From NCBI GenBank assembly GCA_025093555.1, contig JAIWNF010000065.1:124001-188000 (forward strand): a stretch of DNA of 64,000 bases. The letters run 5' to 3'. Of this stretch, positions 13,601 through 24,697 are shown in pieces. The translations under genes and the position numbers were made by a program. The DNA comes from Circinella umbellata (lineage: Eukaryota; Mucoromycota; Mucoromycetes; Mucorales; Lichtheimiaceae). Position 1 is the stretch's first letter. Every line of letters begins with the position of its first letter. The notes below the pieces were generated by a model. That model was given only the letters and a program-made list of their open reading frames with translations. It searched no databases and had not been told where the DNA came from.

Positions 13601-15002
13601 TCCTTTTTGGACTGCTTACATATATGATTAAATTTATATACGATTATGATTATTTAGATCCAAAGCACAATTATCATATGAAGATGCTCAAAAAGTAATT
13701 GACGGAGGTTGTTTAGATTCATCCATTTCTTGTGCAACTGAAATTGAACAAGCCATCCGAGATCTCATGGGATTGGCACAACATATGCGAGATCGACGAT
13801 TTGCCTCTGGTGGCGCATTAGCCATTAATACTTTAAAATTGGAATTTCAACTAAATAAGGAAAATCTTGAACCTATTTCTGTGACACCTTATGAACAAAT
13901 TGATACTCATCGTTTGATTGAGGAATTTATGTTGCAAGCCAATCTAAGTGTTTCTAGAAAAATAAGTAAAGCTTACCCAAATGATGCTTTGTTACGGAGA
14001 CATCGAGGTCCTATTATTCGTCGCATGGTAAAAAAAAATAGTTTATTCATTTATTTTATTTTCTCATATAGAATGTATAAAAAAAAGATTAATGCTAAAA
14101 TATATATATTGTAGGATACATTTGTTCAATTGGCTCACGAACTTGGATTCAACATTGACGCGGAATCAGCTGGCAAACTACAAAAATCATTTGACCTGAT
14201 ACCCGAAGGAGAAATTAAACAAGCTTTATTTGCTCTTGCCATTCGACCTATGCAACGCGCCAAATATTTTTGTTCTGGTACACTTGATCCTTCTCGATGG
14301 CTCCATTATGCATTGAATGAACAGACTTATACCCATTTCACATCTCCTATCCGTCGTTATGCCGATATTGTTGTTCACAGACAACTTGAATATGCAATGA
14401 AGGATAAAAAAATGAGTGGATTCAGCAAAAAGACAATACAAACAATTTCATACCATTGTAATTATCGTAAAGATCATGCAGCCAATGCACAAGAAATGAG
14501 TCGTCATTTATACTTGTGTCGATATATTTCCCAACAAAAAACACATGTCGTTCTACCGGCAACGGTGATCATGGTTGAACTTGATTTTATTGAAATATAC
14601 CAGCATACTTATGGATTGAAACAGCGACTGTATGTAGAGGATTGTCCAATAACCCATCAAGAATTTAATTCAGATCAAAATATAGTCACTTGGTATTGGA
14701 AAGCAGGTGTTCAGGTGGATATGGAATCTTATATGCGAAAAAGCCATCGAACAACGTCATCAAAACGACAAGACTCTCAAGAACAGGATGGTAACAATGT
14801 AACAGTTAGACCTAAAGACAAGAAGAGCCATGTAAATGCACGACATCGTGCTCCACCACAAAAACTGGTTCAAAGTCTTCTAAATCATGATGCATGCGCC
14901 CAAACTTTTTCTGTGTTCTCAACTTTGAATATCCGATTACAAGTTAATAGTGCTCGTTCACCTCCTATTATCAATGCATATCCTGTCAATCCCTTTTACT
15001 AA
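10623..15002 (+). CDS. DIS3L2: RNB-domain 3'-5' exoribonuclease, Ssd1/DIS3L2 lineage, with one apparent frameshift
   Basis: This is an RNase II/R-family protein: a long low-complexity Q/N/S/P-rich N-terminus, cold-shock OB folds, then the RNB domain. Proposed exons: 10623-10637 (MQNHY, inferred), 10726-12436, 12568-12730, 12820-13075, 13167-13380, 13463-13540, 13658-14027, 14115-15002, about 1,231 aa. That length matches yeast Ssd1 better than animal DIS3L2. The TIDPSTAK exon joins the DLDDALH exon across an intron, so all four catalytic aspartates of active RNase II enzymes are present, as is the arginine-bearing [11 protein letters not shown] motif. Yeast Ssd1 is a pseudonuclease; this one looks active. 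The coding frame changes between about 12259 and 12357, either at a G6 run (12309-12314) missing one base or through a non-canonical intron. In metazoans the family degrades uridylated RNA; Ssd1 binds cell-wall mRNAs. Confidence 0.85.
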
Positions 15003-16585
15003 AATCGACTAATTGTCCAAGCTTTTTTTTTCATTTGTTAATTTCTACTCCTCCTGCTCTTGCACATTTTATTATACACCCTAGCTCAAATTACTTTGGA
15101 TCGGTGAAAGTGAAATTTTTCGTTTCCATATTAAAAAGATTTTGCGTTGTCAAAGAAACAGATTTTTTGCCAGTAATGCTGCCCTTCTAACTTTACATTT
15201 TTATTTTTTAAGTCCTTGTTTTTGCAACGTATTTGCGCTTTCATATATAAATGTCAACTTTTATATTATCTCATAATTTATAAGACCAGAAAAAGGTACT
15301 ATGCTCTCGTATATAAGGTTTTTTTTTTCGTCAGGCCAAGCATCAAAATTAGTTTTGTGTGCTTGGTCCATACAACAACAGCCATCCCGAGGTAGTTACC
15401 AGTTTGCAGTTAATCTCGTAATCGATTACTTCTTATTACTTAGTATGGCTTTTCAAACATCTATCATGATAATTATATTAAGGTTAAATAACAATAATGC
15501 TGGCGAAATTCCACACTTATATACTACTTTGATTCATTTTGGACCTGAATTCTTCTATTGAAGCAAAAAAGGGAGGATCGAGACTCTGGTAAATACACAT
15601 GATAGTTTTTGTGGCATAATAAAGCTGTGTTTTACACCATAATACTTTTAATAAGTTCTACTTCTTCTTTTGTAGATTTATGGTATAATTATATTATGAT
15701 AAAACACTAGTACGTATACTATTAATTAACTCAAGCAAACAGATACATAACATTGCTCAATAGTCTTATATTATAGCTTAAAACTGACTCCCTATTGTAC
15801 ATTTTTTTTCTTCTTGTTACGCAGTGTTTTAAATAAATACCAAAATCAAGAAACTTATCTACCTCGTAATACATTGCCTTCAGTATTTAATTATTTGAAG
15901 AAGTAGTTCTGAAATTGATATTAGTGCTCTTAGGACTTAGAACTCTTGGTTTTCTTTTTCTGCTTTAATTGATAGCAAAGATAACTACAGCGCACTGGTG
16001 TAATATTAAGCTTATACTATACATGTGAGGAATATAGTACGGTTAATTAGTTTGAGCATTGATATTAATGCAGTAAACTTTATCAAATATATATATATAT
16101 ATATATTAGTAGACTAAAAATTCTTTTCCATAGCTTCTTATTTTTATATTATGGCCTTAGATTCCAATATTGTGATACTGTGTTTGAGCTCATTCTAAGA
16201 TTTTCACCTACTTCCGGTATCACGTGATCTGCTTCATCTATGCGTGAGAACTCTTAACTTGCTTTACTTGGTCGCTTCTACATTTTACTTGCCGATCCAT
16301 TCCATATACTTATGTCCAGGCAGTAATTTTTTTCTTCTTTTTCTATTCTTCTTGAACTTATCTTTAATAAAAAGACAAATACTTTCTGTTTTTTGATAAT
16401 GCCGGGTCTATTTCTTTTCTTCATTATACATTAACTTAATTTTTTTTTAAGATCCTTCGACAGCAACAGCAACATGCTATAGCCACACTTTGTTGTTAAA
16501 ACATAATAATGAAAAAATTACCTGCATCACTTGATTTCGTCACTCACCTATAGTAAAATTCTAGGCTTGAAATTTCAAACTTTCA
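15003..16585. other. Intergenic, no convincing gene
   Basis: An 86-codon open frame at 15301-15561 has no recognisable domain and background base composition, so it was not called. An ATCACGTGAT palindrome (E-box type) occurs at 16219-16228, and a TA dinucleotide run lies near 16090. The last 100 bases precede the relic gene at 16586. Confidence 0.5.
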
Positions 16586-18472
16586 ATGGGGAGCTTCAAA
16601 GTTAAGCTGCCTGGACATAAGTATATTGCGATCCAAAGATATCGTTTACGTGTTCATCGATCCGATATAATGCCAAAAAACATCAAGCCACCTAGTGTAC
16701 CAAAGAATGTTACCTTGTGCAAGTTCACATTTGATACGAGTGGAACAAAATTATACTTTTCGGATCAAGACTTGAAAAATGGAGTTTTGATGATTATCAA
16801 CAATCATTGGACGAAGATGTTCCCATGAATGCCAAAAGAATTGCATATATCGACGATTTAACATGGATCAGTCATCAAAATGTGCCACGTGAAGTAAAAA
16901 ATTATATCAAAAGCTTGATCGTACATGCCAAACAAATCAAAGCAAATGTAAGGCCATTTAAAAGTTTTGTTAAAGTTGGTGAATAATGATAAGAAAAGAA
17001 ACCCATTAACTTATTTTTGATACATATAGAATTCAACTGTTCGTAATAATGACGCGACTTATAGTGTTGTAATTAAAGGTGATAACTTTGGTGGTATTGG
17101 AAATAATAGTAAAACAACAACATTCAAACAATCCGAAAAGCGTAGTTCAGAAGGTAATTCTTGTTGCTTGGGAATTTTGAACTTTGGAATATAATACAAA
17201 AGAAAAACATGGACCTAATAAGTTCAATTGTTATAATTTATGTAGCAGAATCATCTCAAGCAGTAAACAAACGACAGGTACTCCTTATTTTTTTTTTTAT
17301 TTGGTGCACAGGAAAAATAGTTAAAAAGAGAGAGTGATAGAGAAGGCTTGCCTATGACTTCGTGAAGTTATATCGACTTGAATTAACATTACCGTTTTTA
17401 CATATAGCGTTATTTGGAAGAACGAGAAGAAGAAGAAGAAGAAGAAGAAAAGGAAGAAAACAACGATCATGATGACGATGAGGATGAAAAAGAAGGAGTA
17501 AGAATGGAAGGGGGCTATATGTGAATGTGTTGGTAGAGACACAATTTATATATTCATACCTAGTTTTTTTTTATAGAGCGGTGTATTGATCGAATATAAT
17601 AGCTTGGATGGTCATAAACGAAAAGTATATATATATGATTATCTGAACAATGTTGACAAGGTTTGGCAACCGCTAAAACATTGGAGTCTCAACAATCTTG
17701 ATATCAGTATTGTATTGGTTCTATATCGCAATCGGTCAATCCACCTTGCAAGCTTGGAAAACAATTTGACTGATAATAGAGTGTTATCACTTAGTAATGT
17801 GTTTGTTGTCGGACTTGAACAAGAAAATTCATGCTTCCATTTGTTCAAAAAACAATATTATGAAGCGGTGACAAAACAATACAAGGCCAAACAAGACTAC
17901 GAATTATTACCGTTCTTAGCACGAAAATGGTGTTCCTTGTTTGATGAAGTCGTATCATCCAATGTCAAGTTTTAAAAATCAAGATTGCCCACTATGGCTC
18001 GTAATTTCGCAGATGAAGCAGATGAATTGCATGATAACAACAACGATAATGAAGAAGCTGATGACGAAGACACAGAGGACAATTTACAACTGTGCGCTGA
18101 ATTAGTCCAACGAATGGTACCTATCTTTGGATCGTGGTCGGATAATTGGGTCCTTGAAAATACCTTTAAACAGCAACATATCGCCCCTTTCCTTCTCAAT
18201 ATCTTTCCTCCAAGAATCAATATCCGTGATGGCGAGAGTCATATAGTGGATGATCCTCGAAGTTTATTAGCGGATTACGTCGGTTCATATTCATCTCCTA
18301 CAGGAAAGGTGTTTGACATATTAGCCGTTGAAGTGAAGCCCCCCAAGAAGGTTTCCAGTGGTCAACTTCAATCGGATTTTGTTAAAACAGGAAAAGAAAT
18401 GAAGGATATGCTGGATACATTGGTTGATAATGGTATTCATGATGCAATCGTTGCTGGTTTTGTGATTGTGGG
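16586..18472 (+). pseudogene. Relic of a lineage-specific gene family, broken by frameshift and stop
   Basis: Decayed multi-exon gene; the product family is not named. The first block (16586 to about 16745) starts MGSFKVKLPGHKYIAIQRYR. Near 16745-16765 the frame shifts into LEKWSFDDYQQSLDEDVP and continues as NAKRIAYIDDLTWIS. Further exons with clean GT-AG borders follow (to 16947, 17031-17153, 17250-17278, 17408-17495, 17577 on), including an acidic poly-Glu stretch. An in-frame TAA at 17973-17975 interrupts KF|KSRLPTMARNFADEADEL. Downstream, ADYVGSY...FDILAVEVKPPKK and GKEMKDMLDTLVDNGIHDA recall, from memory, large hypothetical families of Mucorales. The D...EVK spacing could be a PD-(D/E)XK-type fold, which is inference only. 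The last 632 bp form the left arm of an inverted repeat, after which the true C-terminus is lost. Confidence 0.7.
17837..18468 (+). repeat. Left arm of 632-bp inverted repeat
   Basis: The arm pairs base for base with the reverse complement of 18658-19289; paired positions sum to 37126 throughout, so there are no indels. I counted four mismatches (18371, 18373, 18404, 18415), all in the inner 100 bp. The arm covers the end of one relic exon, the TAA and the EVKPP-containing segment. Confidence 0.93.
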
Positions 18473-19289
18473 GATGTTATTAATTTTGTGGATTGTTGAT
18501 AATAATAAATTTTGTATTTGTAGAAAATGTTCGTAAAGTTGAGGAATTCGGCTTGCATCATTAGGCGACCGTAATAATTCACATTTGCCTCGTTGCACCA
18601 TCAAATAAACATCTTCACCAACAAGTTCCATAGTATACGATCTTGATTCATAACCCTCAATCACAAAACCAGCAACGATTGCATCATGAATACCATTATC
18701 AACCAATGTACCCAGCATATCATTCATTTCTTTTCCTGTTTTAACAAAATCCTACTGAAGTTGACCACTGGAAACCTTCTTGGGGGGCTTCACTTCAACG
18801 GCTAATATGTCAAACACCTTTCCTGTAGGAGATGAATATGAACCGACGTAATCCGCTAATAAACTTCGAGGATCATCCACTATATGACTCTCGCCATCAC
18901 GGATATTGATTCTTGGAGGAAAGATATTGAGAAGGAAAGGGGCGATATGTTGCTGTTTAAAGGTATTTTCAAGGACCCAATTATCCGACCACGATCCAAA
19001 GATAGGTACCATTCGTTGGACTAATTCAGCGCACAGTTGTAAATTGTCCTCTGTGTCTTCGTCATCAGCTTCTTCATTATCGTTGTTGTTATCATGCAAT
19101 TCATCTGCTTCATCTGCGAAATTACGAGCCATAGTGGGCAATCTTGATTTTTAAAACTTGACATTGGATGATACGACTTCATCAAACAAGGAACACCATT
19201 TTCGTGCTAAGAACGGTAATAATTCGTAGTCTTGTTTGGCCTTGTATTGTTTTGTCACCGCTTCATAATATTGTTTTTTGAACAAATGG
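18473..19289 (-). pseudogene. Inverted partial copy of the same relic, carrying the original C-terminus
   Basis: Read on the minus strand this copy begins at HLFKKQYYEAVTKQYKAKQD (19289) and shares the in-frame TAA of the plus copy. It gains a second stop, TAG, at 18752-18754 where the plus copy has TCG. It then runs on through the spacer as IEGYESRSYTMELVGEDVYL and PQLYEHFLQIQNLLL, the expected family C-terminus that the plus copy lacks. Together the two copies read N-half, middle, then inverted C-end and inverted middle. Neither can make the full protein. Confidence 0.75.
18658..19289 (-). repeat. Right arm of 632-bp inverted repeat
   Basis: Reverse complement of 17837-18468 with 628 of 632 positions identical by eye. 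The 189-bp spacer (18469-18657) is single copy. The outer edge is sharp: identity ends at 19289 and unrelated AT-rich sequence follows. Confidence 0.93.
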
Positions 19290-21335
19290 GCCCGGATAAC
19301 ATGTATGAGGCAAAAAAAATTAATTGTTCTCAATTAGGAAATGACCCTAGTAGCGAGATTATTCTATTGTATAATGATTAATTATGGGTTGGAACTTATA
19401 ACTATTTAAAAAATAAAATGATAATAATAACTAGCTATTTGTCATACTTACTGTAAATATAATATTTGACCAAATTATATTGTTGAAGTAACTAAATATT
19501 ATTGTTCGACATCCATTTTTCCACAGAGAGTGTTGCATTTTACTTTTTTGTTCCCTTTACACTCAAAGGTGTCACAAATGGTACATGCCTTTAATATTTT
19601 TTACCGATGCCCCCTAAAGAGATTATTATTACTGCTGCTGCTGCTGCTATCTGTAAATGTTTGTAGTGTTATAATATAATTTGGATCTGTTAACACTAAA
19701 TTCTATTGCCAGCTACAGTTAACACTTTCGAAGACGTACTTATCACTTCAAATAAACTCGATTTCATAGCACTGGATTCAATGGTAGTAGTTCGACTAAT
19801 GGTAGATTCATTATTAATGGTCCGGTTGATAACAATGTTCTTGGTAGCAGTAACATAAGTAGAATTTTCATCTCCACACACGCAATCATGAACTCTCCAT
19901 TAGATTTTCTCCTGGCATTAGGATTTCTTCCTTCTGTTTTTTCTCTCACGTCTTTTTATTAATGGAGTTATATTCCATTGTGACACTATTGAACCAATCC
20001 ATGACACCAATAACTTTTTTTTTAATATTGACGCTAATAAAGTAATAATGTATGAACTTTTTTCTCTCTTATGCTTTATGCTTACCTGTTTAAATCTCAG
20101 CAACATGTCATAGTCAAAGGTGATTGGGTAAATCCAAACGTCATAGTCTTTTTTTATTGGCTTTCGCTGCCTCATTCACTTTAGCCGTGCCAAATTTCAG
20201 TCGTCAGGTTGGAAAAAAAACAAGCGCTAAATCATGCGCCATGTTAAAAAAACCCCCCAGCACCTAATTGAGAAAAAAATCACTCGCCTAAAACAAGTAT
20301 ATGCAATGTGGTTGTTATAATGCTTGCGAGGGGAATGGTTTTCTTTTCTGTGGGGAAAAATCTTTGTTTATTTATACTATTGGAAGGAGTAATAAATGTT
20401 GTTTTATTCAGGAACCTAAAGTTTCAGATTAAAGATAAAAAATAAAAATTCAAGCATATGAAGATCTCTTTTCATTGAGATATATGGTATACTAAAGTCA
20501 ATTTAGAATTATAATCATCAATGGGATTATGTGATTTCACTTGTGCGGAGTATAAGTTTAGATAAGATATTTTTCTCTTCTGTGTAATATTTTATGATGT
20601 GATGTCGTCATATTCAATAAAGTAAAAAAAACGAACTTGTGTTTTGAATTATACTTATACAATCCAATAACAACAAAAATATAAATAAAATTTCAAATGA
20701 GAAATTGAATATATTGTCGAATATACAAAAAAAAGAATGACTATAATATAAAGAAAAAGAAGTTGGGTTTAATAAGTATAAAAGATGACAGCTCGAAAAT
20801 AGGTTTCAAAAAAAAGAGACCGAGCTTGTAATCGGAGTGCAGTTTGTTTGAAATATTTGTTGGATAAACAGAAATAGGTGTTTTTAACCGAAATTTCGCA
20901 CGAGAGAATAATTTCGGATGAAATGAACATCCGTTATATATTATCTATTCATCCATTTCTAACATTTTTCTTTTAATTTGTAGTTTGATTAATTTATAAA
21001 GAAAAAGAAGTATATAAAAAAGAAAAAAGCTGGGGGGGGGAAGGTCTAAGATCAATTAATCATTTGGATTTGAGTAATATAAAAAAGTATTTACACACAT
21101 ATAAAAAATAAAAAGGAAAAGCATCACAATCACAGTATTGTTATGGATGACCAATCCAGTTGAGTCCCCATGTGAATATGAAAAAAGAGCGGAGAGGGTG
21201 ACACAAACGACAAATGCTGAAAAGTACAAATTCAGTATTTAGTATTTATATCACTCTCTTTGCATTCGACCCCACACTTTTTTTCTCCCGTTTTTTTTTC
21301 TTTTTTCTTTTCCTTAATATATTCTTATTATAATC
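19290..21335. other. Intergenic, with FOX2 promoter at the right end
   Basis: Mostly AT-rich. A short CTG trinucleotide run (five units) sits at 19632-19648. Minus-strand open frames at 19696-20175 contain a mildly coding-like stretch (YDVWIYPITFDYDMLLRFKQ followed by a GTAAGC donor), but no partner exon or family was recognised, so they are left uncalled. From about 20700 the sequence is purine-rich and non-coding. Confidence 0.5.
21241..21315 (+). promoter_or_regulatory. FOX2 core promoter: TATA-like box plus pyrimidine tract
   Basis: AGTATTTATATC (21241-21252) is TATA-like. It is followed by a strong coding-strand CT tract ending about 20 bp before the ATG at 21336. The arrangement recurs before other genes in the window. 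No oleate-response element was identified with confidence. Confidence 0.5.
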
Positions 21336-22217
21336 ATGGCAAACAACGATATTCGATATGATGGACGTGTCGCCATTGTCACTGGCGCTGGTGGAGGTAA
21401 TGATTTATATCAATTATTTATATATACTTCAGTTAAAGAAGTTTTTTTTTTAATATTTGACACAATAATAATAATAATAATAATAGGTCTCGGTCGTGCT
21501 TACGCTTTGTACTTCTCTTCCCGTGGTGCCAGTGTTGTCGTAAACGATCTTGGTGGTTCCGCCACTGGTGATGGTGCTAGCAGCAAAGCCGCTGATGTCG
21601 TTGTTGATGAAATTGTCAAGAATGGTGGCAAGGCTGTTGCTAACTATGATTCTGTTACTGATGGTCACAAGATTGTCGACACTGCCATGAAGGCTTTCGG
21701 TCGCGTTGACATTATCATTAACAATGCTGGCATTTTGCGTGATAAGTCCTTTTCCCGTATGACTGATGCTGATTGGGATATTATTCAAGCTGTCCATGTC
21801 AAGGGTTCTTATGCCGTTACTAAGGCTGCTTTCCCTATCATGAGAGAACAAAAGTATGGTCGTATTATCATGACTGCTTCCGCTGCTGGTCTTTACGGTA
21901 ACTTCGGTCAAGCAAACTACTCTGCCGGTATGTATATATTATTTTTTCTCCTTTATTTTATTTCAATGTTATATAATATGCAATCACCTGCTGCAAAATT
22001 TAGTTTTCAAGAAAATCACATGCTAAAAAATTATTATTATTATCTTTTTATTTTTAAAAAACGTGACGATACTATTATATAGCCAAGATGGCATTGGCCA
22101 GTTTCTCTCACTCTTTGGCCCGTGAAGGTGCCAAATATAACATTCACAGCAACACCATTGCTCCTATGGCTGCCTCCAGAATGTAAGCTTATTATTATCT
22201 AGGATGAAATGGAAGAA

Positions 22218-22269
<52 letters not shown>

Positions 22270-24697
22270 ACATAGATGTAGTAAGAATGCATGATTATTA
22301 ACAAATAATTTTTTTTTTGGTTTAATTAGGACCGAAACCGTCATGCCCCCAGAAATTCTTGCTTCTCTTAAGCCTGAATTCGTCTGCCCTGTTGCTGGTT
22401 ATCTTTGCCACGAAAACACTGAAGATAATGGTGGTGTCTATGAAGTCGGTGGTGGTGTTGTCTCTAAGCTCCGTTGGGAACGTTCTGAAGGTGCTGTCTT
22501 CAAGGCTGATGATACTTTCACTCCTGCTGTCGTTGGTGCTAAGTGGGATGAAATCACAGACTTCTCCAAGGTTACCTATCCTTCCTCTATCACTGATACC
22601 GACTTTGTAGAATTGTTGGAACGTGCCAAGGCTTCTCCTGCTAATCCTAAAGCTGATCCCGTCCGTTTCGATGGCCAGGTAAATATAATAAAAATTTGGG
22701 GGGGGGGAGTATATGTGGTGTATGAGCTTGTGGATGGGAATAGTATAAAACTTACATATGAATCCCTCTTTTTTACTATTAATAAATAGGTTGCTGTTGT
22801 TACTGGTGCTGGTGGCGGTCTTGGTCGTGCCTACGCTCTCCTTTTGGGTAAACTCGGTGCTTCCGTTGTCGTTAATGACTTGGGTGCCCCAATGGCTGGT
22901 CAAGGTTCCGATAGCCGTGCTGCTGATTTGGTTGTCAATGAAATTGTCAAGGCTGGTGGTAAGGCTGTTGCCAACTACGACTCTGTTGAAGAAGGTGAAA
23001 AGGTTGTCGAAACTGCCTTGAAGGCTTTCGGTCGTGTCGATATCTTGATTAACAATGCCGGTATTTTGCGTGACAAGTCTTTTGTCCGTATGTCCGATGC
23101 TGATTGGGATCTTGTTCAAAGCGTTCATTTGCGCGGTACTTACAAGGTCATCAAAGCTGCCTGGCCTCATTTGAACAAGCAAAAGTATGGTCGCATTGTC
23201 AACACTGCTTCTGCTGTCGGTTTGTATGGTAACTTTGGTCAAACCAACTACTCTTCCGCTAAGGCTGGTATTGTCGGTCTTTCCAAGACTTTGGCTGTTG
23301 AAGGTGCTCGCAAGAACATCAAGGTCAATGTCATTGCTCCCAACGCTGGTACTCGTATGACTGCTACCATCATGCCCCCAGAAATGGTTGAGGCTTTCAA
23401 GCCCGAATATGTTGCTCCTCTTGTTGCTTTCTTGGCTTCTTCTGCTAGTGAAGAAACAGGTGGTGTCTTTGAAGTTGGTTCCGGTTGGGTTGCTCAAGTC
23501 CGCTGGCAACGTACTGGCGGTGCTGCTTTCCCTGCTAACCGTACTCTTACTCCTGAACAAGTTCGTTCCAAGTGGGCTCAAGCTATTGACTTTGAAGATG
23601 GTCGTGCTACTCATCCTACCACTCCTGGTGATTCTCTCAATGACTTTATGGCCAACTTTGACAACGGTGGTGATGAAGAAGAAGAAGCTAAACCCCTTCG
23701 TGATGATGGTACCGTCGATCTCGAAGCTGCCAAGGCTATCAAGTTCGATACTACCACATTTGAATTTGGTGAACGTGAAGTGATCCTTTATGCTTTGGGT
23801 GTCGGTTGCAAGCGTCAAGACTTGCGTTTCGTCTATGAAAATGATGAAAACTTTGGCACTCTCCCCACTTTCGGTGTCATTCCCTCCTTCACTATCATGA
23901 GCGGTTTGCCTTTTGGTGACATCTTGCCAAACTTCAACCCCGTAAGTATCATATATATCATTTTAATTAAAAGAGAGAAGGAAACAATACATTGGTAAAA
24001 AAAAAACAAGCACAGATGCTAACTTTTGAATATTTATTAGATGATGTTGTTGCACGGTGAACAATACCTCGAAGTTAAGAAGGCTATCCCTACTTCTGGT
24101 ACCTTGAAGTCCGAAGCCCGTATTGTTGAAATCACTGATAAGGGTAAGGGTGCTTCAGTTGTTGTTGGTGTCACTTCTACTGATGAAACTGGTGATGTCG
24201 TTTTTGAAAATGAATTCACCTTGTTCATCCGTGGTTCCGGTAACTTTGGTGGCCCTAAGAAGGGTGCTGACCGTGGTGCTGCTACTGCTGCAAATGTCCC
24301 CCCACAACGTAAGCCTGATGCCGTTATCACTGAAAAGACTAGCGAAGATCAAGCTGCTTTGTATCGTCTCTCTGGTGATTACAACCCTCTTCACTTGGAT
24401 CCTCAAATGGCTGCCGTTGGTGGTTTCGATGTCCCTATCCTTCACGGTTTGTGCTCATTCGGTTTCTCTGCCAAGCACGTCTTGAAGACATTCGGTAACA
24501 ATGATCCCGCTACCTTCAAGAACATCAAGGGTCGTTTCGCTAAACATGTCTTCCCTGGTGAAACTCTCGAAACCTCCATGTGGAAAGAAGGTAACAAGGT
24601 TATCTTCTCTACTCGTGTCGTTGAACGTGATGTTGTTGCTATTTCCGCTGCTGCTGTTGAATTCGCTACTGCTGAAGGCCGCGACAGCAAGTTGTAA
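21336..24697 (+). CDS. FOX2: Peroxisomal multifunctional beta-oxidation enzyme type 2 (MFE-2/Fox2, 6 exons)
   Basis: It catalyses the second and third steps of peroxisomal fatty-acid beta-oxidation: 2-enoyl-CoA hydratase 2 and (3R)-hydroxyacyl-CoA dehydrogenase. Exons: 21336-21396, 21487-21927, 22083-22182, 22330-22678, 22790-23941, 24041-24697, giving 919 aa, the usual fungal length. Two tandem short-chain dehydrogenase domains each carry the [12 protein letters not shown] nucleotide-binding motif and a YxxxK active site (NYSAAK and NYSSAK). The C-terminal hot-dog hydratase-2 domain has the [10 protein letters not shown] catalytic motif. The protein ends in SKL, a type-1 peroxisomal targeting signal. 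Unlike animal MFE-2 there is no SCP2-like domain. Codon use is strongly biased (GGT, GCT, AAG, GTC) and the exons are more GC-rich than neighbouring genes, which suggests high expression. Intron 3 contains a long GA microsatellite. Confidence 0.97.
22224..22267. repeat. GA dinucleotide microsatellite in FOX2 intron 3
   Basis: About 22 AG units run uninterrupted inside the intron 22183-22329. This is a likely length-polymorphic marker. Confidence 0.9.

Noticed and set aside
15301..15561. 86-codon open frame
   Set aside because: No recognisable domain, no intron-exon context and background composition.
16219..16228. ATCACGTGAT palindrome as an isolated regulatory site
   Set aside because: A single 10-bp E-box 360 bp before a dead gene; chance occurrence cannot be excluded.
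19696..20175. Minus-strand frames including YDVWIYPITFDYDMLLRFKQ
   Set aside because: Slightly coding-like, but no family, no continuing exon and multiple stops nearby; not strong enough to call.
22322..23818. 498-codon minus-strand open frame across FOX2
   Set aside because: It mirrors the biased codon use of FOX2 on the other strand. The plus strand has both dehydrogenase domains and correct introns, and the antisense frame crosses a FOX2 intron without any sign of its own.
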